Assembly (NCBI GenBank): GCA_902826835.1
Contig: CADEGH010000020.1
Span: 39,276-103,275 of the forward strand
Source: an uncultured bacterium
GTDB taxonomy: Bacteria > Planctomycetota > GCA-002687715
Direction: 5' to 3'
DNA: 64,000 bases
Shown here: one piece after another, positions 48,131 through 56,874 of the stretch
Numbering within the stretch: position 1 is the first letter of the stretch
Layout of the letters: each line of letters opens with the position of its first letter
The notes under the pieces: generated by a model
Databases searched by the model: none
What the model saw: only the letters and a program-made list of their open reading frames with translations
What the model was told of the DNA's origin: nothing
Program-made: the position numbers and the translations under genes

Positions 48131-49903
48131 ATGAAGGCAATCGCGATTCAGAAGTCCTCTTTGCGGGTGCTCCTCATCAAGCCCTCGCACTACGATGACG
48201 ACGGCTACGTCATCCAGTGGAAGCGATCGTTCATTCCTTCCAATTCCCTGGGCGCGGTCTACGCGCTCGTCGAAGACGTGCGCCAGCGTGGCACCTTGGA
48301 TGTCGACCTCGAGGTCGAAGCGTTCGACGAAACGCACACCGTTCTCCCGATTCGCCGCCTGGTGTCGGAGCTGAGCGCCCCGGGAGTGCGGGGCGTGGTG
48401 TTCATGGTCGGTGTGCAGAGCAATCAGTTCCCGCGCGCCATGGATATCGCTCGCGCTTTTGTGCGGGCCAATGTCCCGGTAGCAATCGGCGGGTTTCACG
48501 TCAGCGGCTGCATCGCGATGCTTCCCGAGCTGCCTCCTGACCTCGCCGAAGCCCGCGCGCTGGGCATCACCCTGTTCGCCGGCGAAGCGGAGGGGCGCAT
48601 GGAAAGCGTCCTGCGCGATGTGGCCCAAGGTCAGATGAAGCCGGTGTACGACTTCCTGAAGGATCTCCCCGATCTGCCGGGAGCGGTGGCGCCATTTTTG
48701 CCCCTCGAGGTGGCGGATCGCTACATGCGGCGATTCACCAGCATCGATGCGGGGCGCGGGTGCCCCTTCCAATGCAGCTTCTGCACGATCATCAACGTGC
48801 AGGGACGCAAATCGCGCCACCGTTCGCCGGATGACGTCGAGCGGCTGATCCGGGAGAACCACGCCCGCGGCATCCGGCGCTTCTTCATCACCGACGACAA
48901 TTTCGCCCGCAATCAGGATTGGGAGGCGATCCTCGATCGGATCGCGGAACTCCGCGAAAAACACGGAATCAAGGCCAAGCTCACCCTCCAGGTCGACACG
49001 CTCTGCCACCGGATTCCGCGCTTCATCGAGAAGTCGAAGCGGGCGGGCGTCAACCGCGTCTTCATCGGCCTCGAGAACATCAACCCCGCGAACCTGAAAA
49101 GCGCCCAGAAGCACCAAAACAAGATCACCGAGTACCGCCGCATGCTCCAGGCCTGGCGGGCCGCGGGTGTCTTGACCTATGCGGGCTACATCCTCGGCTT
49201 TCCCGCGGATACTCCCGAGTCCATCGCGCGCGACATCGAGATCATCAAGCGCGAGTTGCCGATCGACATCCTCGAGTTCTTCGTGCTCACGCCGCTCCCG
49301 GGATCCGAGGACCATCAGCGCCTTCACCGGGAGGGCGTTCCGATGGATCCCGACATGAATCGGTACGACCTCGAGCACGTCAACACCGACCACGCCACCA
49401 TGTCGAGAGCCGAGCTCCAGGCCGTCTATCACGACGCCTGGTCTCGTTATTACACCCCCGAGCACATCGAGACGATTCTGCGCCGCGCCGAGTCGTCGGG
49501 CGTCGGCGCCAAACGCGCCGCGAACATGGTGATGCAGTTCTACGGAAGCGTGAAGTACGAGCGCGTGCATCCGCTCCAAAGCGGACTCTTCCGCATCAAA
49601 CGTCGCGACTCGCGCCGCAGCGAATTGCCCTCCGAATCCCCCCTGATCTTCTACCCGCGCCGCGTCTGGGAAATTCTCTCGACCTACCTCCCCGCCGGCC
49701 TCATGTGGGCGCGTATCGAACGCCTCCACCGGCGCATCGCCCGCGAACCCAACGCCCGCGACTACCTTGACTTCGCCACCACCCCGGTCCCCGATCACCC
49801 CGAGGCCGAATCCCTCGAGATGTACGAAAAATCCCCCGAAGCCCGCGCCGCCGTCGCCAAAGCCAAATCCCACTCCCCCCGCCCCCGCGAAGCCACGGCG
49901 TGA
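48131..49903 (+). CDS. B12-binding-domain radical SAM protein
   Basis: The 590-residue product starts at the ATG at 48131. The first about 190 residues look like a cobalamin-binding Rossmann domain (RVLLIKPSHYDDDGYV, GVVFMVGVQSNQFPRAMDIARAF, VPVAIGGFHVSG), without a DxHxxG motif that I can place. The radical SAM core begins near 215 with RRFTSIDAGRGCPFQCSFCTI, the CxxxCxxC cluster for the [4Fe-4S] centre. FFITDDNFARN, VFIGLENINPANL and YAGYILGFPADTPESI are further core strands. The C-terminal about 180 residues are basic and unassigned. Substrate unknown; a methyltransferase or rearrangement on lipid or cofactor is possible. The cobalamin-regulated operon at 15-17 kb may supply its cofactor. 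Confidence 0.85.
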   Translation: MKAIAIQKSSLRVLLIKPSHYDDDGYVIQWKRSFIPSNSLGAVYALVEDVRQRGTLDVDLEVEAFDETHTVLPIRRLVSELSAPGVRGVVFMVGVQSNQFPRAMDIARAFVRANVPVAIGGFHVSGCIAMLPELPPDLAEARALGITLFAGEAEGRMESVLRDVAQGQMKPVYDFLKDLPDLPGAVAPFLPLEVADRYMRRFTSIDAGRGCPFQCSFCTIINVQGRKSRHRSPDDVERLIRENHARGIRRFFITDDNFARNQDWEAILDRIAELREKHGIKAKLTLQVDTLCHRIPRFIEKSKRAGVNRVFIGLENINPANLKSAQKHQNKITEYRRMLQAWRAAGVLTYAGYILGFPADTPESIARDIEIIKRELPIDILEFFVLTPLPGSEDHQRLHREGVPMDPDMNRYDLEHVNTDHATMSRAELQAVYHDAWSRYYTPEHIETILRRAESSGVGAKRAANMVMQFYGSVKYERVHPLQSGLFRIKRRDSRRSELPSESPLIFYPRRVWEILSTYLPAGLMWARIERLHRRIAREPNARDYLDFATTPVPDHPEAESLEMYEKSPEARAAVAKAKSHSPRPREATA

Positions 49904-50429
49904 GTTCTCGGCTCCATCTTTCCGGCCAAGGCCTTTCCACCGTCGCGTAGCGGTCGACCTCCTGGATTAAGCGCTGGGCGAGCCCGCTCCGAACCGGCGG
50001 ACTTCGATTGACCAGACGTGCGCGCCGCGGTTACGCTCCCGCGGCTCGTAGGCACAGATGTGGCTCGTCCCAAAGCGGCCCGTTGACCAGGGAGAAGCGA
50101 TTCGATGCGTGATCCGCGGCGATCGGCCGAGCAACTCTCGGAGTCTAAGGGCTCCGTCAACGGCTGCCTGACCTTGGTGGTTTTCCCCCAAGGCGGCCCG
50201 GACCATCACGCTGATCACCACTTGGACTTCGAACTCGGCGGAGGGAAGTCCCCGGTGCGGTCGGCCAAGCCAACTGGCATTGCAGGAACCGCAGGGCCCA
50301 GTTCATGACTCCAACGGCAAGCAGTGATCCGTCAGTGGTGAATCGCCCATCGAAGCGGATGCGCGCACTCGAATCGGGTGTCCCATCGCAGCGCACCCGC
50401 GTGCCAAGTTTCTTCGGACAACGTTGAAC
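49904..50429. other. Left flank of the restriction island, possible decayed coding sequence
   Basis: No complete gene is seen. On the minus strand two adjoining frames look protein-like: 50430-50250 reads LGTRVRCDGTPDSSARIRFDGRFTTDGSL, and after a frame change 50240-49975 reads EFEVQVVISVMVRAALGENH QGQAAVDGALRLREL. Together they could be a frameshifted remnant of one unidentified gene. No promoter for hsdM is obvious here. Confidence 0.3.
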
Positions 50430-52733
50430 ATGGACCAAGCCACCCACAACAAGATCGTCTCGTTCATCTGGGGCATCGCCGACGATGTTCTGCGCGACCT
50501 CTTCAAGCGCGGCAAGTACCCGGACGTCATCCTGCCGATGTGCGTGATCCGGCGCATGGACGCGGTGCTTGAGCCCAGCAAGAAGCGGGTGCTCGAGACC
50601 AAACAAATGCTCGACAAGGCCCGCATCACCGAGCAACGCGCCGCGCTCTGCGACGCCGCCGGGCAAGCCTTCTACAACACCTCGAAGTTCACGCTCCGCG
50701 ACTTGAAGTCCCGGGCCAACCAGCAGCAGTTGCTCGCCGATTTCGAGGACTACCTGAACGGCTTTTCTCGAAACGTCCAAGACATCCTCGAAAACTTCAA
50801 GTTCCGCAACCAGCTTCCCACCCTCTCGAAGGCCGACGCGCTGGGCACACTGATCGCGAAGTTCCTCGACCCCGAAATCGACCTCTCGCCCGCTGGTATC
50901 GACAATCACGCGATGGGCACGGTCTTCGAGGAACTCGTGCGCAAATTCAACGAGGAAAACAACGAGGAGGCTGGCGAGCACTGGACGCCCCGCGATGCGG
51001 TGCGGCTGATGGCGAACCTCGTCTTTTTGCCCATCGAGGACCAGATCAAGAGCGGCACCTACTTGCTCTACGATTGTGCCTGCGGCACCGGTGGCATGCT
51101 CACAGTCGCCGAGGAGACCCTCACCGCGAGTGCCAAGAAGCGCAAGCAGCAAGTGAAGAGCCTGCTCTATGGCCAGGAGATCAATCCCGAGACCTACGCG
51201 GTCTGCAAAGCCGACATGTTGCTCAAGGGCGAAGGTGAAAATGCTGATCACATCGTCGGGGGCGCCGAGTGGTCCACGCTCGCCCACGACGCCTTTCCGG
51301 CCCAAGAGTTCGACTTCATGCTCGCGAATCCGCCGTACGGCAAGAGCTGGAAGAAGGACCTCGAGGCAATGGGTGGCAAGGACGGGATGCGCGACCCGCG
51401 ATTTCGAGTGATGCACCGCGGCGAGGAGCTGTCGCTGGTCACCCGATCGAGTGACGGCCAGTTGCTCTTTCTCGTCAACATGGCCTCGAAGATGAACGGC
51501 AAATCCGCCCTCGGTAGTCGCATCGCCGAGGTCCACAACGGATCCTCCCTCTTCACCGGCGACGCCGGTCAAGGCGAGAGCAACATCCGACGGTGGCTCA
51601 TCGAGAACGATTGGCTCGAGGCCATCGTGGCTCTGCCGCTCAACCTGTTCTACAACACCGGTATCGCCACCTACATCTGGGTGCTCTCGAACCGGAAGCC
51701 CGCCCACCGCCGAGGCAAGGTGCAGCTCATCGACGCCAGCCAGTGGTTCAAACCGCTGCGGAAGAACCTCGGCAAGAAAAACTGCGAACTGTCGCCGGAG
51801 GACATCCAACGCATCAGCCGCACCTTCCTCGACTTCGAAGAAACCCCCGAGTCGAAGATTTTCCCCAACGAGGCGTTTGGCTACTGGAAGGTGACGGTCG
51901 AACGGCCCTTGAGGCTGCACAGCCAATTGACGGTGAAGGCAATCGAGAGCCTTCGCTTCACCTCGGGGGACGAGGACGTCCGCACCGTGCTCTACGAGGA
52001 ATTTGGCGAGGAGCTGATTACGAAGTTCGCGAAGCACTCCGGCAAGCTCGCGGCGCGCCTCGCGGAGTGGGGGAGTGACGAGGAGGAAGACCAGGATGAA
52101 GACGGCGCCGGGCCGAAGCGGGGCTTGCCCGAGAAGAAACGCAAGAAGCTCCTCGACCCGAAGACGTGGGAGCGCGACGGCCGACTGGTCGAAGTCGCCA
52201 CCAAGCTTCGGAGCGCACTCGGCGACTCCCTTTACGAGGACCACAACTCGTTTTGCGCCAAAGTGGACGCGGCGCTCGACCAAGGTGACATCAAGCTCCC
52301 CGCCGCCGACTTGAAGCAGATCCTGAAGGCGGTGAGCTGGCGGGTCGAAACCGCGCCGCCGGTCATCGCCAAGATTCACAAACCCGGCAAGGCCGAAGGC
52401 GATCCGATGCACGGCTTCTTCGAAACGAAGGTCGCCGGCAAACCCGCCATCGTGGAATACGAGCCCGATTCCGATCTGCGGGACACCGAGCAAGTCCCCC
52501 TCCTGGAAGAGGGTGGGATCGATGCATTCATCCGACGCGAGGTCTTGCCGTACACTCCCGACGCGTGGGTCAAGGCGGGCGCGACCAAGATCGGCTACGA
52601 AATCAGCTTCACCCGGCATTTCTACAAGCCGGAGCCCCTGCGGACTCTGGAGGAGATCAGCGCCGACATCCTCGCCATCGAGAGAGAAGCCGAGGGTCTC
52701 TTGGACGGACTCTTGCGCGGGGTATCCCGATGA
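50430..52733 (+). CDS. hsdM: Type I restriction-modification methyltransferase subunit HsdM
   Basis: The 767-residue protein starts at the ATG at 50430 (TTG at 50424 is the alternative). Residues 1-140 are the HsdM N-terminal helical domain. The N6-adenine methylase core follows: GEHWTPRDAVRLMANLV, motif I YDCACGTGGML (about residues 215-225), GQEINPETYAVCKADMLLKG and motif IV MLANPPYGKSW. GIATYIWVLSNRK is also typical. The long C-terminal part includes an acidic stretch (SDEEEDQDEDGAG) and mediates HsdS contact. With HsdS it modifies the host sites. Its stop overlaps the next gene by 4 bp. Confidence 0.95.
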   Translation: MDQATHNKIVSFIWGIADDVLRDLFKRGKYPDVILPMCVIRRMDAVLEPSKKRVLETKQMLDKARITEQRAALCDAAGQAFYNTSKFTLRDLKSRANQQQLLADFEDYLNGFSRNVQDILENFKFRNQLPTLSKADALGTLIAKFLDPEIDLSPAGIDNHAMGTVFEELVRKFNEENNEEAGEHWTPRDAVRLMANLVFLPIEDQIKSGTYLLYDCACGTGGMLTVAEETLTASAKKRKQQVKSLLYGQEINPETYAVCKADMLLKGEGENADHIVGGAEWSTLAHDAFPAQEFDFMLANPPYGKSWKKDLEAMGGKDGMRDPRFRVMHRGEELSLVTRSSDGQLLFLVNMASKMNGKSALGSRIAEVHNGSSLFTGDAGQGESNIRRWLIENDWLEAIVALPLNLFYNTGIATYIWVLSNRKPAHRRGKVQLIDASQWFKPLRKNLGKKNCELSPEDIQRISRTFLDFEETPESKIFPNEAFGYWKVTVERPLRLHSQLTVKAIESLRFTSGDEDVRTVLYEEFGEELITKFAKHSGKLAARLAEWGSDEEEDQDEDGAGPKRGLPEKKRKKLLDPKTWERDGRLVEVATKLRSALGDSLYEDHNSFCAKVDAALDQGDIKLPAADLKQILKAVSWRVETAPPVIAKIHKPGKAEGDPMHGFFETKVAGKPAIVEYEPDSDLRDTEQVPLLEEGGIDAFIRREVLPYTPDAWVKAGATKIGYEISFTRHFYKPEPLRTLEEISADILAIEREAEGLLDGLLRGVSR

Positions 52734-53785
52734 ATGCAGCCAAACCCAAGGTTTTCTTGGTCCGGGCCGGCGGCGATGGTGGGGACGAGAATTACGCTCT
52801 CGACCATGGAGTCGCGATCCTCGGATTCCTCGAGTACCCGTCGCTGGCGAAGGCGAGTGACTATGATTCCATCCTGGATTTGATCAAGACGGCCGCGCCC
52901 GACCAAAAACCGCGCGCCGCTGTCAATCACGCCCGGCAGCTCTGGGCCTTCGCGCTGAAAATGAAGGAGGGCGACATCGTCGTCTTGCCCCGCAAGTTGA
53001 CCTCCCAAGTCGCCCTCGGCGTCGTGAAGGGATCGTACCAGTACGTGAAGGTCGGAGGGATTCCGCGGCACACCCGGCGGGTCGATTGGATTCGACCCGA
53101 CGTACCCCGATCGGTCTTCAGTCAAGACCTGTTGAGTTCCTTCGGCGCTTTCATGACCGTGTGCTCCATCACTCGGAATTCCGCCGAAGAGCGCGTGGCC
53201 GCCATTCTCAAGGGCCGGCCTGACCCCGGACCGACGTCTTTGTCCGGCAAGGTCCCCGATTCGGAGACCATCGTCGACGACGCCGCGTCGGTGGGTCACG
53301 ATCTCGCGCTGGCCGCCCATGACCAAATCGTGGAGCACATCCAGAACCGCTTTCGCAAGCATGAACTCGCCAATTTGGTCGATGCTGTGTTGATCGCCGA
53401 TGGTTGGACCACCAAACTTTCGCCGCCCGGTCCCGACGGTGGCGTGGACATTTTCGCGGGCCGCGGCCCGTTCGGGCTCGACGCGCCCCGCCTGTGTGTT
53501 CAGGTGAAATCTCAGGCGACCCCGGTGGATGTCACCGTCTATCGCACGCTGCAGGGATCGATGCAGAGCTACAAAGCCGAGCAGGGCCTGCTCGTGAGTT
53601 GGGGAGGCTTCAACAAGGCGGTGCTCAGCGAGGCCCGGCAGGGACATTTTCTGGTGCGACTCTGGGAGAGTCGGGACCTCGTGACGGCGATCTACCGCAC
53701 CTACGAAAATCTGCCTCCGGAAATCCAAGCCGAGCTTCCCCTCAAGCGCGTGTGGATGCTGGTGCACGAGGGGGACGATTCGTGA
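52730..53785 (+). CDS. Mrr-like restriction endonuclease with PUA/EVE-like N-terminal domain, inside the hsd operon
   Basis: The ATG overlaps the hsdM stop (ATGA), giving 351 residues. The N-terminal half (VFLVRAGGDGGDENYALDHG, LWAFALKMKEGDIVVLPRK, VALGVVKGSYQY) resembles the PUA/EVE-like readers of restriction proteins. The C-terminal half is an Mrr_cat nuclease: DGWTTKLSPPGPDGGVDIFAG, LCVQVKSQATPVDVTVYRTLQ and AEQGLLVSWGGF, with the GxD...QxK catalytic pattern. Known Mrr enzymes cut modified DNA (type IV). Here the gene is translationally coupled between hsdM and hsdS, so it may add a modified-base-dependent arm to the type I system. Confidence 0.87.
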   Translation: MNAAKPKVFLVRAGGDGGDENYALDHGVAILGFLEYPSLAKASDYDSILDLIKTAAPDQKPRAAVNHARQLWAFALKMKEGDIVVLPRKLTSQVALGVVKGSYQYVKVGGIPRHTRRVDWIRPDVPRSVFSQDLLSSFGAFMTVCSITRNSAEERVAAILKGRPDPGPTSLSGKVPDSETIVDDAASVGHDLALAAHDQIVEHIQNRFRKHELANLVDAVLIADGWTTKLSPPGPDGGVDIFAGRGPFGLDAPRLCVQVKSQATPVDVTVYRTLQGSMQSYKAEQGLLVSWGGFNKAVLSEARQGHFLVRLWESRDLVTAIYRTYENLPPEIQAELPLKRVWMLVHEGDDS

Positions 53786-55161
53786 TCGCCGACCTCAGGC
53801 CGTATCCCGAGTACAAGGAGTCTGCAGCTCCTTGGCTTGGCAGGATCCCAATTCACTGGAAGTTGCTTCCTAACCGTGCGTTGTTTTGCGAGGTAAAGGA
53901 GTGCGGCTATCCACATGAGGAAATGCTCTCAGTGACGATTGCTGGAGGCATCGTCAGGCAGAAGATCTTGCTGGAGGGGAGTTCAAAGAAAGACAGCTCG
54001 AAGGTCAACAAGTCGGCCTACAAGCTCGTAAATCCAAACGATATAGTTTACAACAAGATGAGGGCGTGGCAGGGTGCGATTGGAGCCTCTGCGTTCCGCG
54101 GAATAGTCAGCCCTGCATACATCGTGGTGCGACCACGCCTCGACCAATATTTGTCGTCTTATTGTCACTATCTATTTCGAATGCGGCACTTCGCCAAAGA
54201 AGCGGAGCGTCTGTCCTATGGCATTACGTCGGACATGTGGTGTCTAAGATCGGAGCACTTTAAGCTGATTTACTCGCCGATGCCCTCCCCATCGGAGCAG
54301 TCCGCGATTGTGCGGTTCCTGGGTTGGGCGAGCGGTCGGCTGGAGCGGGCGATCCGAGAGAAGCGAAGGGTGATCGCGCTGCTCGGCGAGCAAAAGCAGG
54401 CCATCGTCCACCGCGCCGTGACGCGCGGCCTCGACCCCTCCGTTCCCCTCAAACCATCCGGCATCCCCTGGCTCGGCGATATTCCGAAACATTGGGAGGT
54501 AACGAGAATCAAGAGTGAGTTTCGCTGCTTGAATCCACAGCGCGTACCCCTGAATGCGGTCGAGCGAGGCGCAATAAAGTCAAGGACCTACGATTACTAC
54601 GGTGCATCCGGAGTGATCGACAAAGTGGAGTCCTTCCTCTTCGATGACGAGCTACTGCTAATTGCCGAAGACGGAGCCAATTTGGTGGCTCGCAACCTTC
54701 CACTCGCAATTATCGCCAGGGGAAAATTTTGGGTGAACAATCATGCGCACATTCTTAAACCCAGGCGAGGTAGTCTTGTCTACCTCGCCCACGTTCTCGA
54801 GTCTTTGAACTACGAACCGTGGATTTCGGGGGCGGCGCAGCCCAAGCTCACTCAAGACAGGTTGATGTCCGTTTCGATCGCAGTCGCACCACCAGCCGAA
54901 CAGTTCTCGATTGTCTCGCAAGTCTCACAAAAAGTGCGGCCACTCGAAGTTACCATATCTCGCCTCGAACGCGAGATCGACCTCCTCCGCGAATACCGGA
55001 CCAGGCTCGTCGCGGATGTCGTCACCGGCAAACTGGATGTGCGGGAAGCAGCGGCACGGCTTCCGGAGAAAGACCTCACTGCCGACGAGTTTGCTTCGGG
55101 CGACGAGATGGCGGACGACAGCGCCGACGGCCTATCCGATGACGAGGACGTCGACGCATGA
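53782..55161 (+). CDS. hsdS: Type I restriction-modification specificity subunit HsdS
   Basis: The GTG start overlaps the nuclease gene's TGA (GTGA), giving 459 residues. Two target-recognition domains (about residues 15-180 and 235-400) each begin with the PWLGRIPIHWK or PWLGDIPKHWEV motif. They are separated by conserved helices: central FLGWASGRLERAIREKRRVIALLGEQKQAIVHRAV and C-terminal REIDLLREYRTRLVADVVTGKLDV. The two half-sites they read are not predictable here. The TRD segments are visibly more AT-rich than the neighbours, as is usual for exchanged specificity domains. An acidic tail ends the protein; its stop overlaps the next ATG. Confidence 0.94.
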   Translation: MIADLRPYPEYKESAAPWLGRIPIHWKLLPNRALFCEVKECGYPHEEMLSVTIAGGIVRQKILLEGSSKKDSSKVNKSAYKLVNPNDIVYNKMRAWQGAIGASAFRGIVSPAYIVVRPRLDQYLSSYCHYLFRMRHFAKEAERLSYGITSDMWCLRSEHFKLIYSPMPSPSEQSAIVRFLGWASGRLERAIREKRRVIALLGEQKQAIVHRAVTRGLDPSVPLKPSGIPWLGDIPKHWEVTRIKSEFRCLNPQRVPLNAVERGAIKSRTYDYYGASGVIDKVESFLFDDELLLIAEDGANLVARNLPLAIIARGKFWVNNHAHILKPRRGSLVYLAHVLESLNYEPWISGAAQPKLTQDRLMSVSIAVAPPAEQFSIVSQVSQKVRPLEVTISRLEREIDLLREYRTRLVADVVTGKLDVREAAARLPEKDLTADEFASGDEMADDSADGLSDDEDVDA

Positions 55162-56654
55162 CCACCGATCGCCGCGAAGACTACCTCATGGGCCTGGTCC
55201 GTGAGCTGTGCTTGCTACCACGCGAGACGGAGTGGGTCGAGTTCAAGGTCGACGATGCCGATCCGCAGTCGATCGGCGAGTACATATCAGCATTGGCGAA
55301 CTCCGCGGCGCTCGTGGGCAAGGCATTTGCTTACTTGGTCTGGGGCGTTCGAGATTCCGATCACTCTTGTGTCGGAACTCGATTCGAACCACATGCGGCC
55401 CGCGTCGGGAACGAAGAGCTGGAGAGCTGGCTCCTGCATCTCCTCGAGCCGAAGCTCGACTTTCGCTTCTTTTCCTTCGAGAACGATGGTCGGCGAATCG
55501 TTCTTTTGGAGATTGCGCGAGCCGCCCGTAGCCCTGTTCGTTTCCAGGGACAGGAGTTCGTCCGGGTCGGCAGCTACAAGAAGAAGCTCAAGGACTTCCC
55601 TGAAAAAGAGCGAAAGCTGTGGCGGCTCTTTGACCAGAAACCGTTCGAGGACGTTATCGCCACGGAACGAGCCAGCGGCGAAGACGTGCTCAGTCTCCTC
55701 GACTATCCTTCTTACTTCGATCTGCTCGAGCGGCCCCTCCCGGCGAACCGCGATGACATTCTCGCCGCCCTGGAGTACGACCGCCTGATTGGTCGGAGTG
55801 CCGCGGGCGGCTGGGACATCATGAATCTTGGGGCGATCCTTTTTGCGAAGCGCCTGGATGCTTTTCACGGGTTGCGACGGAAGTCTATCCGGGTCGTGCA
55901 GTATCGAGGCAACGGGCGTACCGACACTCTCAAGGAACAAGAGGGCATCAGGGGGTACGCCTGCGGCTTCGAGGGCCTCCTTGGCTTTATCAATGGGGTC
56001 CTGCCTGCCAACGAGGTCATTGGGCAGGCCCTGCGCCGAAGCGTCTCCGTGTTTCCGGAGTTGGCGATTCGTGAACTGGTAGCCAACGCACTCATCCACC
56101 AGGACTTCTTCGTCACTGGCGCGGGGCCGATGATCGAAATCTTCGACGACCGCATGGAGATCACCAACCCTGGATCTCCTCTGCTGGACACGCAGCGGTT
56201 CGTCGATATGCCACCTCGGTCTCGCAACGAGTCCCTCGCGTCCTTCATGCGTCGAGTTCGCATCTGCGAAGAGCGCGGAAGCGGTATTGACAAGGTAGTC
56301 ATTCAGGTAGAACTCTTTCAGTTACCGGCGCCGTTGTTCGAGAGCCCGGATGGCTTCACGCGGGTCGTCCTCTTTGCCCACAAGCACCTTTCCGCTATGG
56401 ATGCGGCGGATCGGGTTCGAGCCTGCTACATGCACGCTTGCCTTCGCTTCGTGATGCGCCAGCCGATGACCAACGCCTCCTTGCGGCAGCGATTTGGCAT
56501 CGACAACAAGAACATCGCGACCGCGTCCCGGCTGCTGGCGGAAGCCGTCGAGGCGGGCGTGATCGTGATTGCGAACCCAGGCGTCGGAACGAAGATCCGG
56601 AGCTATCTTCCGTTCTGGGCGCCGCCCAGACCTCGACCCGGGGAGGTTGCTTGA
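55158..56654 (+). CDS. AlbA_2/Schlafen-type protein with HATPase_c_4 domain
   Basis: The ATG overlaps the hsdS stop, giving 498 residues. Residues about 15-150 form the AlbA_2 (divergent AAA_4) domain: ETEWVEFKVDDADPQSIGEYISALANSAAL, AYLVWGVRD and FVRVGSYKKKL. From about 290 an ATPase related to GHKL appears: LAIRELVANALIHQDF (N-box), IFDDRMEITNPGSPL and CEERGSGIDKVV. A winged helix closes the protein (MTNASLRQRFGIDNKNIATASRLLAEA). Such genes are often carried in type I restriction operons. Here it separates hsdS from hsdR, so regulation of restriction or an independent antiphage role is plausible. Confidence 0.88.
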   Translation: MTTDRREDYLMGLVRELCLLPRETEWVEFKVDDADPQSIGEYISALANSAALVGKAFAYLVWGVRDSDHSCVGTRFEPHAARVGNEELESWLLHLLEPKLDFRFFSFENDGRRIVLLEIARAARSPVRFQGQEFVRVGSYKKKLKDFPEKERKLWRLFDQKPFEDVIATERASGEDVLSLLDYPSYFDLLERPLPANRDDILAALEYDRLIGRSAAGGWDIMNLGAILFAKRLDAFHGLRRKSIRVVQYRGNGRTDTLKEQEGIRGYACGFEGLLGFINGVLPANEVIGQALRRSVSVFPELAIRELVANALIHQDFFVTGAGPMIEIFDDRMEITNPGSPLLDTQRFVDMPPRSRNESLASFMRRVRICEERGSGIDKVVIQVELFQLPAPLFESPDGFTRVVLFAHKHLSAMDAADRVRACYMHACLRFVMRQPMTNASLRQRFGIDNKNIATASRLLAEAVEAGVIVIANPGVGTKIRSYLPFWAPPRPRPGEVA

Positions 56655-56874
56655 TGAGATCCGAGGCGCGACCACTCTCGACGATCGCTCCGACGATGGA
56701 AGCCCTTTGTTTGGAACGACTTACGGCGACCACACTTGTTTGCTGGTTGTTTGATGGGGGGAGGGGGTTCGGGAATCTGGCCGACGGGTGGGGCCTGGCG
56801 AGCCGGCCGCAGAGAGGTGCAAGGCTAGCGCTGTGGGGGTGCGGTTTTGGCGGCAACGCCCCGGAGTTTGCCCA

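Noticed and set aside
47993..49873. 626-codon minus-strand open frame opposite the radical SAM gene
   Set aside because: It is antisense to a gene with clear CxxxCxxC and B12-domain motifs. Its Gly/Val/Asp/Arg-heavy composition with no motif is typical of GC-rich shadow frames.
50157..52619. 820-codon minus-strand open frame opposite hsdM
   Set aside because: Most of it mirrors hsdM, which has intact methylase motifs. Only the last part beyond hsdM (50157-50430) looks coding-like and is treated separately as a possible remnant.
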